Positions 1 to 9,447 are shown, counted from the stretch's first letter. The stretch: 20,123 nt of DNA from Glutinoglossum americanum (GCA_020080175.1 JAGHQL010000277.1:1-20123), one strand, 5' to 3'. Notes: a model not told the origin generated them from the letters alone. Numbers and translations: made by a program.

Positions 1-137
1 CCTCCCTGCGCGTTGGCATCGGCCCCGTTCTCGAGCAGCTGTTGGGTGATCTGGCTGTGGCCCTTGAGCGAGGCCGCTTGTAGTGCGTTGCCGTAGCGTC
101 CTCCCTGCGCGTTGACATCGGCCCCGCTCTCGGGCAG
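1..137 (-). repeat. 99-bp ankyrin-encoding tandem repeat, start of array
   Basis: Bases 1-38 recur at 100-137 with three mismatches, giving a period of exactly 99 bp (33 codons, one ankyrin repeat). The high DNA identity suggests recently amplified or homogenised repeats, as known for polymorphic fungal NLR repeat domains. The array continues beyond the left edge, so copy number cannot be read. Confidence 0.75.
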
Positions 138-2401
138 TAGCCTCACTGATTCAATCAAGCCAACTAGTGACGCGTAGTACAATGGAGAAGGGATGCTCTT
201 CATGTCTTTCTCCAGGCTCTCGGTTATATCTAGTTCTCTCTCTGGCCTGTCCGGATCGAAAAGCCGGATCCAATTGGCATATGCATCTCTCTTGGACAGG
301 AAAAGCTCCATAATTAGTAGATGGGTTGCACTCATATCCTTCCTAGCCACTCGAGCATGTTGAGTCCAGTACCGCGCTGCGTATCTGGCTAGTGGAAATT
401 CTTCGAAAGTTCGAAAGGTCAAAGAAGTGGGATTGTCAAATTGTAAAAGGTATGCAAGACAGATCTCGGCTATAGACACATTGGTGTGTATCTCTTGAAT
501 ACTGTATTGAGAGGCTGGTCCAGCTCGAATCCGCTCTGACACGAGATATTCCTTAACGGAGAAATGTGCTAGTCTAATCTGTTCTCTAGTCACTCTATCG
601 CGAGAACCCTCTGTTGCTCCTACCGTGACTAGACTAGAACATATTGTCAGTATGTCTCGTGGCTCTGGAAACCGCCTTTCAGGGTCAAATTGAGGGTGGT
701 CTTCAATATTAACGGCAATCACTTCAGCCACCTCTTCGATTTGCAGTGGCCGAGCAGAATAGGCCAGCCACCGCAGTATCTTCAAAGCATTTTCACGGTG
801 TACCTCGTCAATACTGCATAGTATCCGAGCATATGTGTCGTCTAGGGTCTTCGGCAGAGATGCTAGTGCTTTTCGAAGCATAGGAAGATTGAGGCACTTC
901 TCCAATGCATCGAGCTGACACACCACCCATCGAAACCTGGTAACAAAGATCAATGCGCGCCCTAAGACTTTTTGAAAAATTAAAAGGAGACACTGGCCTT
1001 ACATCCCATCAACTTTATCCATTAGTGTTCTCTGGATCTCCTGCTGCACCTCTGGCTTATTCTGCCACCTCCTCAGCCTCCAGTCAGTCTGAAGTCTTTC
1101 GTGAACATAGGCGCGGATGTCGTCATTGACAAGCGCGCTCTGAATGCAAATCTTTTCTCGATCATTGATCAAAGGCTCGAGCCATTCTTCGATCTCTTTC
1201 TCTCTCCGACTTGTGGCTAGCATATGTAACTTTCTATTCTTCCATCTAGCAATCTCATTAATATCCATCAGAAGCTCTTGTCTTTCTTTGCATTCGTCTA
1301 AAGCATCGAGAATGATAAACGTTTGGTCAAATTCTTGGACCATTTGCCGTAGGGTTGCCAGAAGCTCGCCTGCCACAGGTTGCTGCATTCCATTCATCTT
1401 GGAAGAGAAGAGTGACTCCAGTGATCGAGGCGTGCTCGCACTTTGTATAGAGAGTTGCGTAATAAGCGAGCGTATCATTTTCTCATGCTGTTGCTTCTCG
1501 GCATCGTTAAAGTCAAAGTAGAAATATGCAACCGCTAGGGTAGGGTCGTGATTACAATAATGGAGAATATCTTCGACGATCGTGCAGCTCAGAACGGTCT
1601 TACCGCACCCAGGGATTCCGTGTAGCCAGAGGAAAGAGTCTGGTTGTGTCTTCCATTCAGCAAACCGCTTGCTCCCAATAAACCATGCGCCACTTATCGC
1701 TTGTCGTTTCTTGCGTGCCTCATTATAGTTGAGTGACGGATCTGGTGCTGATAGCCATCGGTGGATCTTTTCGAGATGATCATCTGCTCTTTACGGATAA
1801 GCACAATTCCCCAAATGAAAGTAGGGTGTGAGAAATACCTATTCTCATTGAGGCAAACGACTGATGAAACGTGGTAGAATCTCTTTGTATAGCTAGGGTG
1901 GTATCTTTAATTGCTAAAGAAAGTGCGCTAAAAAAATTAAAATATAGTCGTGTCCATACTAGGTGATCCCTTGAAAGCTCACAAATGATCCTTCTGTAGT
2001 GCAAAACCAACGAGTGTCTTCAGTCGCTCGATTCTGGAAAGGGTATTGCCGATCTCATTCTTATCAAGCGTCCAGAGTAGCGCTTTGCCGAACTTCCTCA
2101 TCCCACCCTCTGGTTTTAATTTCTCTGCTAGCTCCTCTATCGCTTTCTTGAATTGTTCCAACGGTCCTCCCTCCACTCCAAGTGAACAAACACCGGCGAA
2201 CCATGGGTCTGTTGACTCTGCTTCTTCAACTCTATACCTCAAATCTATAAGGAGTGCTAAGAGACTCGTGGCCTCTCGTGCAAGCCTCGCCCGGTCTTTA
2301 GGAGCCTCCTTTACATCGTTGAGGTATTTGATAGCCTTCGTAGTAGCATTGATGAGCTGGACAATGCTGGCCGCCAAGCCAACTACTGTGACTGGGTCCA
2401 T
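1..2401 (-). CDS. NACHT-ankyrin NLR (STAND) protein, 5' part, four exons
   Basis: This is a fungal NLR-like signalling ATPase, of the kind used in non-self recognition and cell death. The gene is open to the left edge (about 741 codons seen). Exons are 2401-1983, 1927-1839, 1783-1003 and 936-1; introns are 1928-1982 (GTGAGC...TTTAG), 1784-1838 and 937-1002 (GTAAGG...CCAG), and all phases fit. Residues 1 to about 140 (MDPVTVVGLAASIVQLINAT...) match the helo-like/PigL_N N-terminal domain of fungal STAND proteins. The NACHT domain has Walker A GIPGCGKT (225-232) and Walker B FIILDALDE (325-333), followed by the typical GMFRWVVCQLDAL segment across the last splice and by RLAHFSVKEYL. From about residue 675 it enters ankyrin-like repeats (DVNAQGGRYGNALQAASLKGH). 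The ATG at 2401 is chosen because this N-terminus is the family norm. Intron 2 has a tandem GAGCAG acceptor, allowing one extra Ala. No inactivating change is seen. The ankyrin number and C-terminus lie outside the window. Confidence 0.93.
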
Positions 2402-2690
2402 GACGACAGAATGTGAAGTAAGCTGGAAAATAAGGGAGGGCAGGTCAAAGAGTTCTTAATGCTGAAGGTCCCTATCTATTCTAGCATTTAGTTATCTAGA
2501 AATAGTCTAGGCAAGTTTATACACTAGATATTAAAGCCTTATTGTGCAGAGATCTTCTCAGTAGAACAGAGGCAGCGAGTTAAGATAATGGAAGTTTTGA
2601 GCGGGAGAGAGAATGCAGGACATGAGCTTGAGGCTGATGGCACCTGCGAAGCGCGGGCTGAGTTGTGGCGTTTATAGGATGCCTGCTCAA
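2402..2690. other. Intergenic region upstream of the NLR gene
   Basis: No gene is supported here. It must hold the NLR promoter and 5' leader on the minus strand. The sequence from about 2460 to 2560 is AT-rich with short CTAGA/TCTAG words. No clear TATA element or binding site was recognised. Confidence 0.5.
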
Positions 2691-3871
2691 AAATGTGTGT
2701 TTGACGCTTGGCGCCAAGCTCTTAAGACTAGACACCCCCGAGTTCATCAAGCAACTCCGCGATGGTCATCATCGCTCGCCTCTCAACTCCGGTTTAGAAT
2801 GGTATAGCCCCTTCCTTTACTGTGAATCCTGACTAACTAGCCTCCTCCAGAGTCCCCGGAATTTCCAGTAGAGCGCGTCAAAGGGCGATTCCAGGTCCGA
2901 AAGAAGGCGATCTAAATGGAGGAGCTCGAAGGGCAAGGGTCCACTCGATTCAGTATCCTGACAAGGAGCTAGAGATAGGATTCCGGCATTAGCGCATACA
3001 AAGCCACGAAACTAGGGAGAGCCGGAACATAAGGAACTCTTGAGAAGCTATCAAATCCATCCTTTGCCTGCACTTCATCTACCCCATCGCCTCATGGTTC
3101 CTCACTCCGGAACATCTCAGTCATCAGCACCCTGATACCACAAACGGCATACTCCCATTAAACCTAGGCGGCGACCCATGTTCCTATATAAATTACAAAG
3201 TGGGCTTTACCAGCCCCATGGGTACCGGGCTTAGCCTACAGGTGGAAGTACAATACCCACCCGGAGTACTCGATGTTACCCCTCGCGATCAGCAAAGATG
3301 GAGGGCTCCCACTTCAGCTGTGCCTTTCTGTCGAGGTATCAAGTCGAATGTGTCGCTCCGTCTGCTCTCCTGCTAACCGGCTTTCCCTTACAGAGTTTCA
3401 CAGAACCCCTACAAGGCGCCGAGATTAGAGACTCTATTAAGTTTGCTCTCGAGGTTATCATCAAACTGGGGGGTGTCAACCCTGTCGGCAGAGCATACTT
3501 CGGGGGAGCCAGGAGATGATGATGGGAACCGATGCTCCCGTCCGAGCCCTCGGGGATTGAGGATGAACCTCCCTTGTCGTTTGCCGCTATATGTGGCTAG
3601 CGCGATAGTCATTATACGAAATACACCACAAAGGAGTAGCGATCAGCTGCCGGACTCTATCATGACGGTTGAGTCTAGGCCTCTCGGAGGCAAGTTCTCC
3701 ATCCCCCATACATCATCGACTTTAAAACATACTGACGTAAAAGCCCGGCTATTTGCAAGATTAGGAAAGTTCCCAAGATCACCGCGCTATTGTATGTGCG
3801 AAACACTACCAAACCCGCCTGCGGACCTTAAGGCGTCAGGAACACGAACTCGACAGAAGGACGACGCCTAA
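2690..3871 (+). pseudogene. Unrecognised decayed coding region with intron-like segments
   Basis: Several protein-like stretches lie here, but no frame runs far. One stretch near 2717-2830 reads LRLDTPEFIKQLRDGHHRSP. It is followed by an intron-like segment at about 2802-2850 (GTATAG, CTGACTAAC, CTCCAG) and then a stretch including ESPEFPVERVKGRFQVRKK. At about 3030-3335 another reads ILPLNLGGDPCSYINYKVG and ends at a second intron-like segment, about 3336-3397 (GTATCA, TGCTAAC, TTACAG). After it, GAEIRDSIKFALEVIIKLGG runs to a stop at 3519, while a different frame is open to 3871. Two well-formed fungal introns in the same orientation argue that a real gene once stood here. The frames do not join through the usual splice sites, so I call it decayed. 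I do not recognise the family. Confidence 0.35.
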
Positions 3872-4335
3872 TAGAGAATTCCTTCCGCTTTTCAGTCTCT
3901 AAATAATGAAAGCCATGTACGATAAATACCACCGGCAAGGGGAAAAAAGGAACTGCAGTTGCGCCACAGGGAATGAATGGGGGGTGGTTTTTACAGTGTC
4001 AAAAACACAACAGCCGGATAATATCAACGATTTGTCTCTTGCAGCGTTTGCGCGGCCGGTGGTCTAAAAAATCTTTTAGAATACAGCACGTAGAATAGAT
4101 ATTGATTAGAAGTTATAAACAAAAATAGCCACGTTTTCTAGCACCCCTTCCTCCTGCGAATGGGGCTTCCGCGAGACCAGCCATCGTCCGCGCGTTGATT
4201 GCTCCACCCACATCCTGATGCCAAATGTATGCTCTGACAAAAATAACCTTTGATCCTACATTCCACATCAAATCTTCATTGATCCCCGCTAATAAGCTTC
4301 GAAGTGGTAATAACTTCGTGGACACACGGCCGCCC
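3872..4335. other. Intergenic stretch, nothing firm
   Basis: From 3872 to about 4110 I see no gene, repeat or RNA. A minus-strand open frame at 4113-4340 follows the end of the phosphotransferase relic. It may be its 3' flank or an unrelated open stretch, and it has no recognisable motif. Confidence 0.4.
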
Positions 4336-4339
4336 CGCA

Positions 4340-5270
4340 AAGGCTCTATGACGCTGTATTATGAGCCTATCTTGTACCAGTGGATGAAGGGTAGGTGCCT
4401 GTGAATCCCCGCCTCTTCCAGCACGATCGGCGACTTTCTTCGATAAAGCCTTTGTGGTCTTGCCTGGCTGAGTAAGCCTCCGAGCTCCACCGGGGAGATC
4501 TCCGCCGTCGTATCCGCAGTCTAGATACCCAGTGAAGATAGTGTCGATGTACATCAAGCATAAAAGCGAGCCTGCCACCAGAAAGGGCCCATCATCTCCA
4601 ACCCACTCCACGTCTCTGATAGCGTATCGCCATCGGGAGCCGGAAAATTTCCCTCGCGAGTCGTAACCGCTTCCCTCAATTTAATGAGCACGCCGATGTA
4701 TCCCTGCTGTCCGAGCCGCCCGTAGACCCCACTCAGTTCGCGGCCTGTGAGCTATGTGGGAGCACGAAAAGTTGCGCAGGAGCTATCCGACTCCATTCCC
4801 GATCGATGATGGCCATAATTATAAGGCTCGTCTAGAATGATATTCGACAGATGCGAATGGACCGTAGCTGTATGCGGGGTCGGCGCGGTCTGCGGTAACG
4901 GCGCGAAATTGATGGGGATCACGCTATTTCGGCGTCGAACTTGTCGTCAGCGCTATTACATCCCCGTTTAAACTGATGAAAGGCGAGCCGCATGAGCGAG
5001 CAGACGTAATCCACTGTGGAGGTATACACACGGTTTAGTTTAACGATATCGCCAGGATCTAGTCCTTCAACTTCCTGCTCATTGGACCGATGGACAATGG
5101 GCGTTTGTCGCAGTCGAGGGTCCATCCTAATCCGAAGGAGGGGAAACCCAATTCCGGAGAATTCCTCGAGCCGAGATTGAATAAAGATATCTGCTAATTG
5201 ATGGTAGAGACGAGTTCTTTGCACCCGTTGGGGAAAACGACTAACACTACTGTGGAAGGTATATGGGGTG
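4340..5270 (-). pseudogene. Decayed APH-like phosphotransferase family gene
   Basis: This is a relic of a fungal protein of the aminoglycoside-phosphotransferase/kinase-like (APH) superfamily. Reading leftwards, 5270-4919 gives the family segment around LYHQLADIFIQSRLEEFSGI and GLDPGDIVKLNRVYTSTVDYV. About 4862-4817 gives VHSHLSNIILDEPYN, which corresponds to the catalytic loop; the family normally has an H-x-D-L...N core and here the Asp is lost. About 4816-4754 gives MAIIDREWSRIAPAQLF, the downstream metal-binding segment. From 4751 it reads LTGRELSGVYGRLGQQGYIG to a stop near 4560, and about 4570-4480 gives LMYIDTIFTGYLD. These pieces are in family order but in at least three frames, so the gene carries several frameshifts plus stops. 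No ATG start fits; the long frame from 5353 begins at GTG. The assignment rests on remembered family patterns, not a search. Confidence 0.68.
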
Positions 5271-5537
5271 GAAGATGATATATTAATCACTAGAATACAA
5301 AAGTGGAGAGATGAGATGTGTGTGTCTGGGGCATAGTGACGTGCTAGTGTCACGTGGAATCTATGGCGTCATCTCATAAAGGGTTAACACCCGTCCAACA
5401 ACTACTGCTTAACTGGATTTGATCAAGACTCTGCCTGTACACCCATGTGCAGCATTAAGATGGAGTAAAGTGTTTTTCGTTATGGAATTCTTTTCCCAAT
5501 AGGACAGGGTATTAATTCTTTCGCCCTTGCCAAGGTT

Positions 5538-5625
5538 ATAAAAATGCGCCCTGACCTCACCCCAATTTAGTGGGTGAGCGACGCCGCCCTGTGCTCGCTC
5601 GAGCCGGGTGAATTTTAGGTGAGTA
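5538..5625 (+). repeat. Left imperfect inverted repeat flanking the HNH gene
   Basis: ATAAAAATGCGC at 5538-5549 is an exact inverted copy of 7325-7336, extending to 15 of 16 bp. Farther in, GACGCCGC (5580-5587) and AGCCGGGTGA (from 5602) have inverted partners at 7286-7293 and 7273-7282 in matching order. GTGAGC/GGTGAG words recur within it, as in subterminal regions of fungal hAT-like elements, but the family is not established. The 9-mer TTGCCAAGG lies just outside at 5527-5535. Confidence 0.6.
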
Positions 5626-5665
5626 AGAGTAAAATTAGAGGAATTGACTCGGGTGAAAGGAGACT

Positions 5666-5692
5666 AGAGAATCGACGCTGTCAATTCAGTTA
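5666..5692 (+). repeat. Direct repeat copy 1 (27 bp) beside the HNH gene
   Basis: This 27-bp stretch starting AGAGAATCGA matches 7166-7192 in the same orientation at 23 of 27 positions. Weaker similarity continues downstream around GGGCT...CATGTA. It lies between the left inverted repeat and the 3' end of the HNH gene. Confidence 0.6.
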
Positions 5693-5722
5693 TGTTCATT
5701 ATTAAAAAGAATTATTGATGGG

Positions 5723-5736
5723 CTGTACATGTACAG
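5723..5736. other. 14-bp perfect palindrome CTGTACATGTACAG
   Basis: A perfect palindrome lies about 110 bp beyond the HNH stop codon, inside the inverted-repeat unit. It could be a protein-binding site or chance. No function is inferred. Confidence 0.35.
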
Positions 5737-5848
5737 AATAGAGCTTCGCTCCATTCCATGATCTAAGGTAGGAGAGCATCATTGCCTACAGCAAAAAGCA
5801 AGCGATCTCTGAGTAAACCTCATTAGAAAAATACATATATCGAGACTT

Positions 5849-7013
5849 TCATGAGTCAACAAGAGGGTTAAGTCTCTCTGCCATAACGAGCTCAAACCTG
5901 AGTTTCCCTTCCTTGGAGTTCGATATTTCTGCAACCGGATCCATCCCAGGCGGGATATCCTCGTCCCAATCGTATTCGGGACCTCGGGCCTTCATATTGC
6001 ATAGAACAGCCATGCGGAAATGGTACTTCAGCAAACTTTGAAGGGGCTGGTAATGCTGAGGATAGTTACTCTGGACTATGTATCGACCATCAAATCCCCA
6101 GGTATCTGGTGTGAAACAAGTGACTCTATAGCCATCCTGCTAAGCATTAGGAAGACTCGGGACATAGCATCTAGGGTATTAGCATCTGGGGTATACTCAC
6201 ATCTGGATTGATAGCGATCATGTATTTGTCAAAGTAGGTATGTACATGTTCAGCTAGAAGGATTCCGTTCTGGATAGAGTGAATTTTTGAGTCACCTATA
6301 TCAGGGAAGTCGTCTTCGATTCTCTGGCTCCATTGACCAGAACGCCACTATAACAATAATGTAAGTGTACACTTCAAACTGAACACAAGCAGTCATACCA
6401 AATCCAGATGAGCCACAGGGAAGATATGTGCTGCTTCAAAGCCAGAATACTCCTGGAACAGTACTCGGGTACCCGTCACCACACAGCAATTGTCTCTCTC
6501 ACGAACTCTGTCTCTGAACGCAGCTATCTATTGACCAGCTACAGTTAAATGATGACCAATTTTAAAATAAGGTTAAAGTGATAAGATGCTTACCCGGGGA
6601 TCGGGATTTGAAAGGTTGTATGACACAGAGCGAGGAACAGCTCTCTCTTCAGTTATGGGAATATCAAGAGGTTCACCTATAAGAGTTCTCATTAGTGTAA
6701 AGCTCAAGTTGAGTAACGGATCTGAGTCCCAGTACTCACCATTGGCAGAGAGAACCACATAGTATCCTGGATGAACAGCGTTATTATTGCCGGACAGATT
6801 GATAGAAGGGCCATGGTTTGTTGCAGGGTTCTCCGGATTTCCGCTCTCTAGGCATCGAAAGACAGCGTACTGCGCAGAAGGGAGCGTGATCGTGATGTGC
6901 ATCCACTCGGCAATCTGGCTCCACGAGACCGATCCGTTTTGCCAAAAGCCCAGGATTTCATTGTTCTCCCCGTTGAGGATGTGGATATTACGGCGAATCG
7001 TTGCGCGAGACAT
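5849..7013 (-). CDS. Fungal HNH_2-type nuclease-family protein, five exons
   Basis: This intact gene is predicted to encode 306 aa. Exons are 7013-6740, 6676-6594, 6527-6399, 6347-6201 and 6136-5849; introns of 51-66 bp have consensus GTGAGT/GTAAGC/GTATGA donors and TAG/CAG acceptors, and all phases agree. The N-terminal part (MSRATIRRNIHILNGENNEI...) is the usual start of this fungal family. Residues 120-202 form the HNH_2-like core: FRDRVRERDNCCVVTG, then EAAHIFPVAH with H153, QNGILL with N189 and EHVHTYFD with H198. The C-terminal LKYHFRMAVLCNMKARGPEY...PPGMDP block is also characteristic. The predicted role is a metal-dependent DNA nuclease; the biological role of these fungal proteins is not known to me. 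Intron 4 ends TAGCAG, a tandem acceptor that could insert one Gln. Intron 1 is 63 nt and stop-free, so retention stays in frame. The gene sits inside an inverted-repeat unit. Confidence 0.93.
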
Positions 7014-7165
7014 GGTGAGTGTTGATTGTCACGGTGGATGCAACTACCAAAGATTCTGGGGTACTAAGCCTGGCGCATCTCATGTGACCGAGGAAACGAA
7101 GGAATGATGTATAATGAATAGATTCAATTGCATGTAAAGTTACCTACCGGGAGGAGGGTGTGTCA
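7014..7165 (-). promoter_or_regulatory. Upstream region of the HNH gene
   Basis: This short stretch lies between the HNH start codon at 7013 and the inner direct repeat at 7166. It must hold the leader and perhaps the core promoter. No TATA box or other recognised site is convincing. Confidence 0.35.
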
Positions 7166-7192
7166 AGAGAATCGATGCCGTCCATTCGGTTA
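7166..7192 (+). repeat. Direct repeat copy 2 (27 bp) beside the HNH gene
   Basis: This is the partner of 5666-5692, 23 of 27 identical and in the same orientation, on the promoter side of the HNH gene. Similarity fades over the following 30 bases. Confidence 0.6.
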
Positions 7193-7254
7193 GATCGAGG
7201 GGCTCGATATGTCATGTATAGTCCCTTCCGTGGGCATACAACAGGTGTCGGTGA

Positions 7255-7336
7255 TCACCCAGCTCACCCAACTCACCCGGCTAAAGCGGCGTCACCTGGG
7301 TGGGCCGTGAGTGAGCCGTGCAGAGCGCATTTTTAT
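7255..7336 (-). repeat. Right imperfect inverted repeat flanking the HNH gene
   Basis: Read on the minus strand this matches the left repeat in order: ATAAAAATGCGC (7336-7325), GACGCCGC (7293-7286) and AGCCGGGTGA (7282-7273). The same 9-mer TTGCCAAGG seen left of the unit lies just outside at 7346-7354, in direct orientation. It resembles a target-site duplication, although eight or nine bases separate it from the matched terminus on this side and two on the other. Confidence 0.6.
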
Positions 7337-7354
7337 TGTCTTGTGTTGCCAAGG

Positions 7355-8040
7355 CACATGGGTAAATCACCCCAGATGTAATGGCTAACCGCCACAAGTC
7401 GGATAGCTCTGAAAACTTGCAGTCCAAATGCCTGAGTTATTCCTAGCTTCCTCTTGTTTTCTGTAAAATTTTTGAATATGGTTTGCTTGGGTCGAGTGTT
7501 GCAAGCTTCTCACGTGGCGGTGCGCGCTAACAAAAACTTTTCCCTCGTAGTCCCGCTTTTAAGATCCGCAGTTATTGCAGTTAAATTAATGGGCACTTAC
7601 TTAGCGAGGCGAATATCCAAGATGACCACCCTCAAAGCATTAATTTAACTAGTTCAGGCAATTAACAGTAATTGCTGCTTTAAGGGGGTCAAGCACTTTG
7701 GTTACGGGTCTCTGTCCTCCAGGATTTCGGTGGGGCCTGATGCGGTGATTTTGCGCCCAACTCCACCCGCCTGGGCAATGCAAGACGGCAAAAATGCAGT
7801 GCCCCTGGCCGAGTAAGTATGATGCAGTACCTGATCCGGTGAGCGGGGCAATTACCATACACTTATTTCAATTCAAGCATGAGCGACTAACGTTTTTCAT
7901 ATGGATATTGCTCTAGGAAATCATCAGCTTTGCCAAAAAGCAGTGTTGAAGGTTATGCTCGATACGTGGAAATGGTAGCTAGAACTGTGTAAACAATGGA
8001 TAGGGGTAAAATAATTAATTTGCTCGCAACTAACTAATGC
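7355..8040. other. Intergenic stretch with a 13-bp inverted repeat
   Basis: No gene is supported. AGTTAAATTAATG at 7579-7591 is perfectly inverted at 7638-7650, with a 46-bp spacer. The rest is AT-rich to about 7680, then mixed. Short open frames here show no family signal. Confidence 0.4.
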
Positions 8041-8043
8041 TAA

Positions 8044-8648
8044 CTACGTGAAATAGAGGCTATATAAGTGCTTAGCCGCTCTGCGGCCTCCATAGCCATC
8101 CTTCAGCCAGCCCAGACACATATCTGCTCTGCCGATATTAATCACACTATCGCAGCTGAACCGCCACTCAACTGCTAAGAAACACTTCCCCAGTTTGTCA
8201 GGGGTACCGCGAAGCAGAGCCTGAGCACCCCCGCAACAAACAGCAATACATCCTAGTGGCGAGCAGGACGAATCTGATGAGTAGGACCACGGCCCTTCAA
8301 TCGAATTCCCCAAAGGCGGCGGATCCGGTAAGCCGCCCTTTGAGAGCGAAATCCCAAAATGCCACTTTCTCCTCCTGCTGTGATTGGAAGGCCGTTTCAT
8401 CCTTTTCCAAGGAGTAAGTGGTGAGAGTGTGGCAACCGCAGGTTGTTTAATTTCCACCTCCGATTGGACGATGGTCTATCATCATGTGCAACCTGAGTGG
8501 TAGCGCGTTCCGTCTGGAATGTGCATGACCGATGGCTTATCCACAGTACTTGCTGGCTTACGGCTGAGTGCTCACCTCTGAGAATATTTATTGCGTGTTG
8601 ACTAATAAATAGGGTATAGGTCGCGAAGAGAATAGATGCCCTCTGCAC
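8044..8648 (-). pseudogene. Unrecognised open stretch, possibly a gene fragment
   Basis: A minus-strand frame from about 8475 to 8044 is open without an ATG at its start. Its middle is cysteine-bearing (SSDSSCSPLGCIAVCCGGAQ, later GRADMCLGWLKDGYGG). About 60 bp upstream, on the same strand, lies a well-formed intron-like segment (GTGAGC at about 8576 to ATTCCAG at about 8516). The preceding open stretch begins at GTG, not ATG, and the frames do not join cleanly. It may be a decayed gene or a chance frame. No family is recognised. Confidence 0.25.
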
Positions 8649-8704
8649 TCCAAGATACGTAGTCCACCAGGTCCTAACCTTCCATCCAACAGTACTGCCC
8701 TTTC

Positions 8705-9257
8705 TCTACCTGGAATACAAGGGACGGAGCGCACCCCGACAAACCAGCAGATGAAAAGCTTAATGGGATAATATCAAGGCTCGTGAACTTGTCGGTTGGA
8801 AAAAGCCTTGGACGCAGATAGCGGAAGACTTTAGGCTCGATGGGGGTGCTGGAAGTGGGTGGTGATGTGCGGCGGGAGGTCTTGCATCGGGCGTGCGTTT
8901 CGCTCTGATACGACTACGACTACGACTACATGGTCTGAGTAATCCAGAAGTACGCTTTGAGGAACTGAACATTCCACAAAGACGCAAAAGCCTACGCTCA
9001 CACCAGCAAACACAAACAGCTCCATCTAGCGAAGCAATTCCACGATAGTTCAAAAGGTATTCTCCTGACTGATGCTAAAAGAAGAAGCCAAGCCATCTGA
9101 GGAGTGTATACAGGGGATCCGCGACAGGCATTTTGTAAATGCAGAAGGCGAACTGTCGAAATGGCGCCCAAGCGTCCTGCTGGACAAACTCAGTCAAACG
9201 AAAGGAAAACGCAAACACCGATCAGTAAGATTTTTCCAGCCCTCAGTTACCCGTTAG
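8705..9257 (+). pseudogene. Decayed third copy of the acidic-tail paralogue family
   Basis: This is a relic of the same family as the intact genes at 9448 and 17172. LWTQIAEDFRLD near 8812-8847 matches LWTEIVEILELD of gene B. After it the frame is broken by stops and shifts, including a short TACGAC repeat near 8913. The last part, 9072-9257, is an open frame whose MLKEEAKPSEECIQGIRD and ELSKWRPS line up with MTPEKARPFENRIQKIRS and DPLTWLPS of gene A. It lacks the acidic tail; the frame ends after a lysine/arginine-rich stretch (QTKGKRKHRS). The limits are approximate on the left. It ends only about 190 bp before gene A, so the two form a tandem pair. Confidence 0.75.
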
Positions 9258-9447
9258 GGACTGGGGCCTAGGCCCAGTGATAACACGGCTAGTTATAGCA
9301 CAGCTGGTGATGGCGCGGCCGGTTAACACCAGCACTATATCTTCCGATTCGTTCTATTTGTTGGTTAGTCTTCATACGATAAACACCACGAATAAAGTTA
9401 TTGACTACGCCTATCTATTCCACGCTGTTTAATACCATCAATCGACA
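9258..9447 (+). promoter_or_regulatory. Promoter and 5' leader of gene A, shared with gene B
   Basis: The stretch matches the region upstream of gene B: ACACCAGCACTATATCTTCC (about 9327-9346), a CTTCATACGATAAACACCACGAATAAA-like run, and TTTAATACCATCAATC just before the ATG. It has one copy of the CACTATATCTTCC...AAACACC unit that is repeated four times upstream of gene B. A near-palindrome (ACTGGG-G-CCTAGG-CCCAGT) lies near 9261-9279. CACTATATC is the best TATA-like candidate. Confidence 0.55.

Noticed and set aside
3030-3519. Fungal aromatic prenyltransferase (DMATS) similarity
   Set aside because: A few words such as LAYRWKYNT recall the family, but they lie in different frames with the wrong spacing, and no downstream motif supports it.
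5354-7354. Firm assignment of the inverted repeats around the HNH gene to the hAT superfamily
   Set aside because: GTGAGC-rich subterminal words are reminiscent, but there is no transposase, the termini are imperfect and the 9-bp direct repeat is not exactly at the ends.
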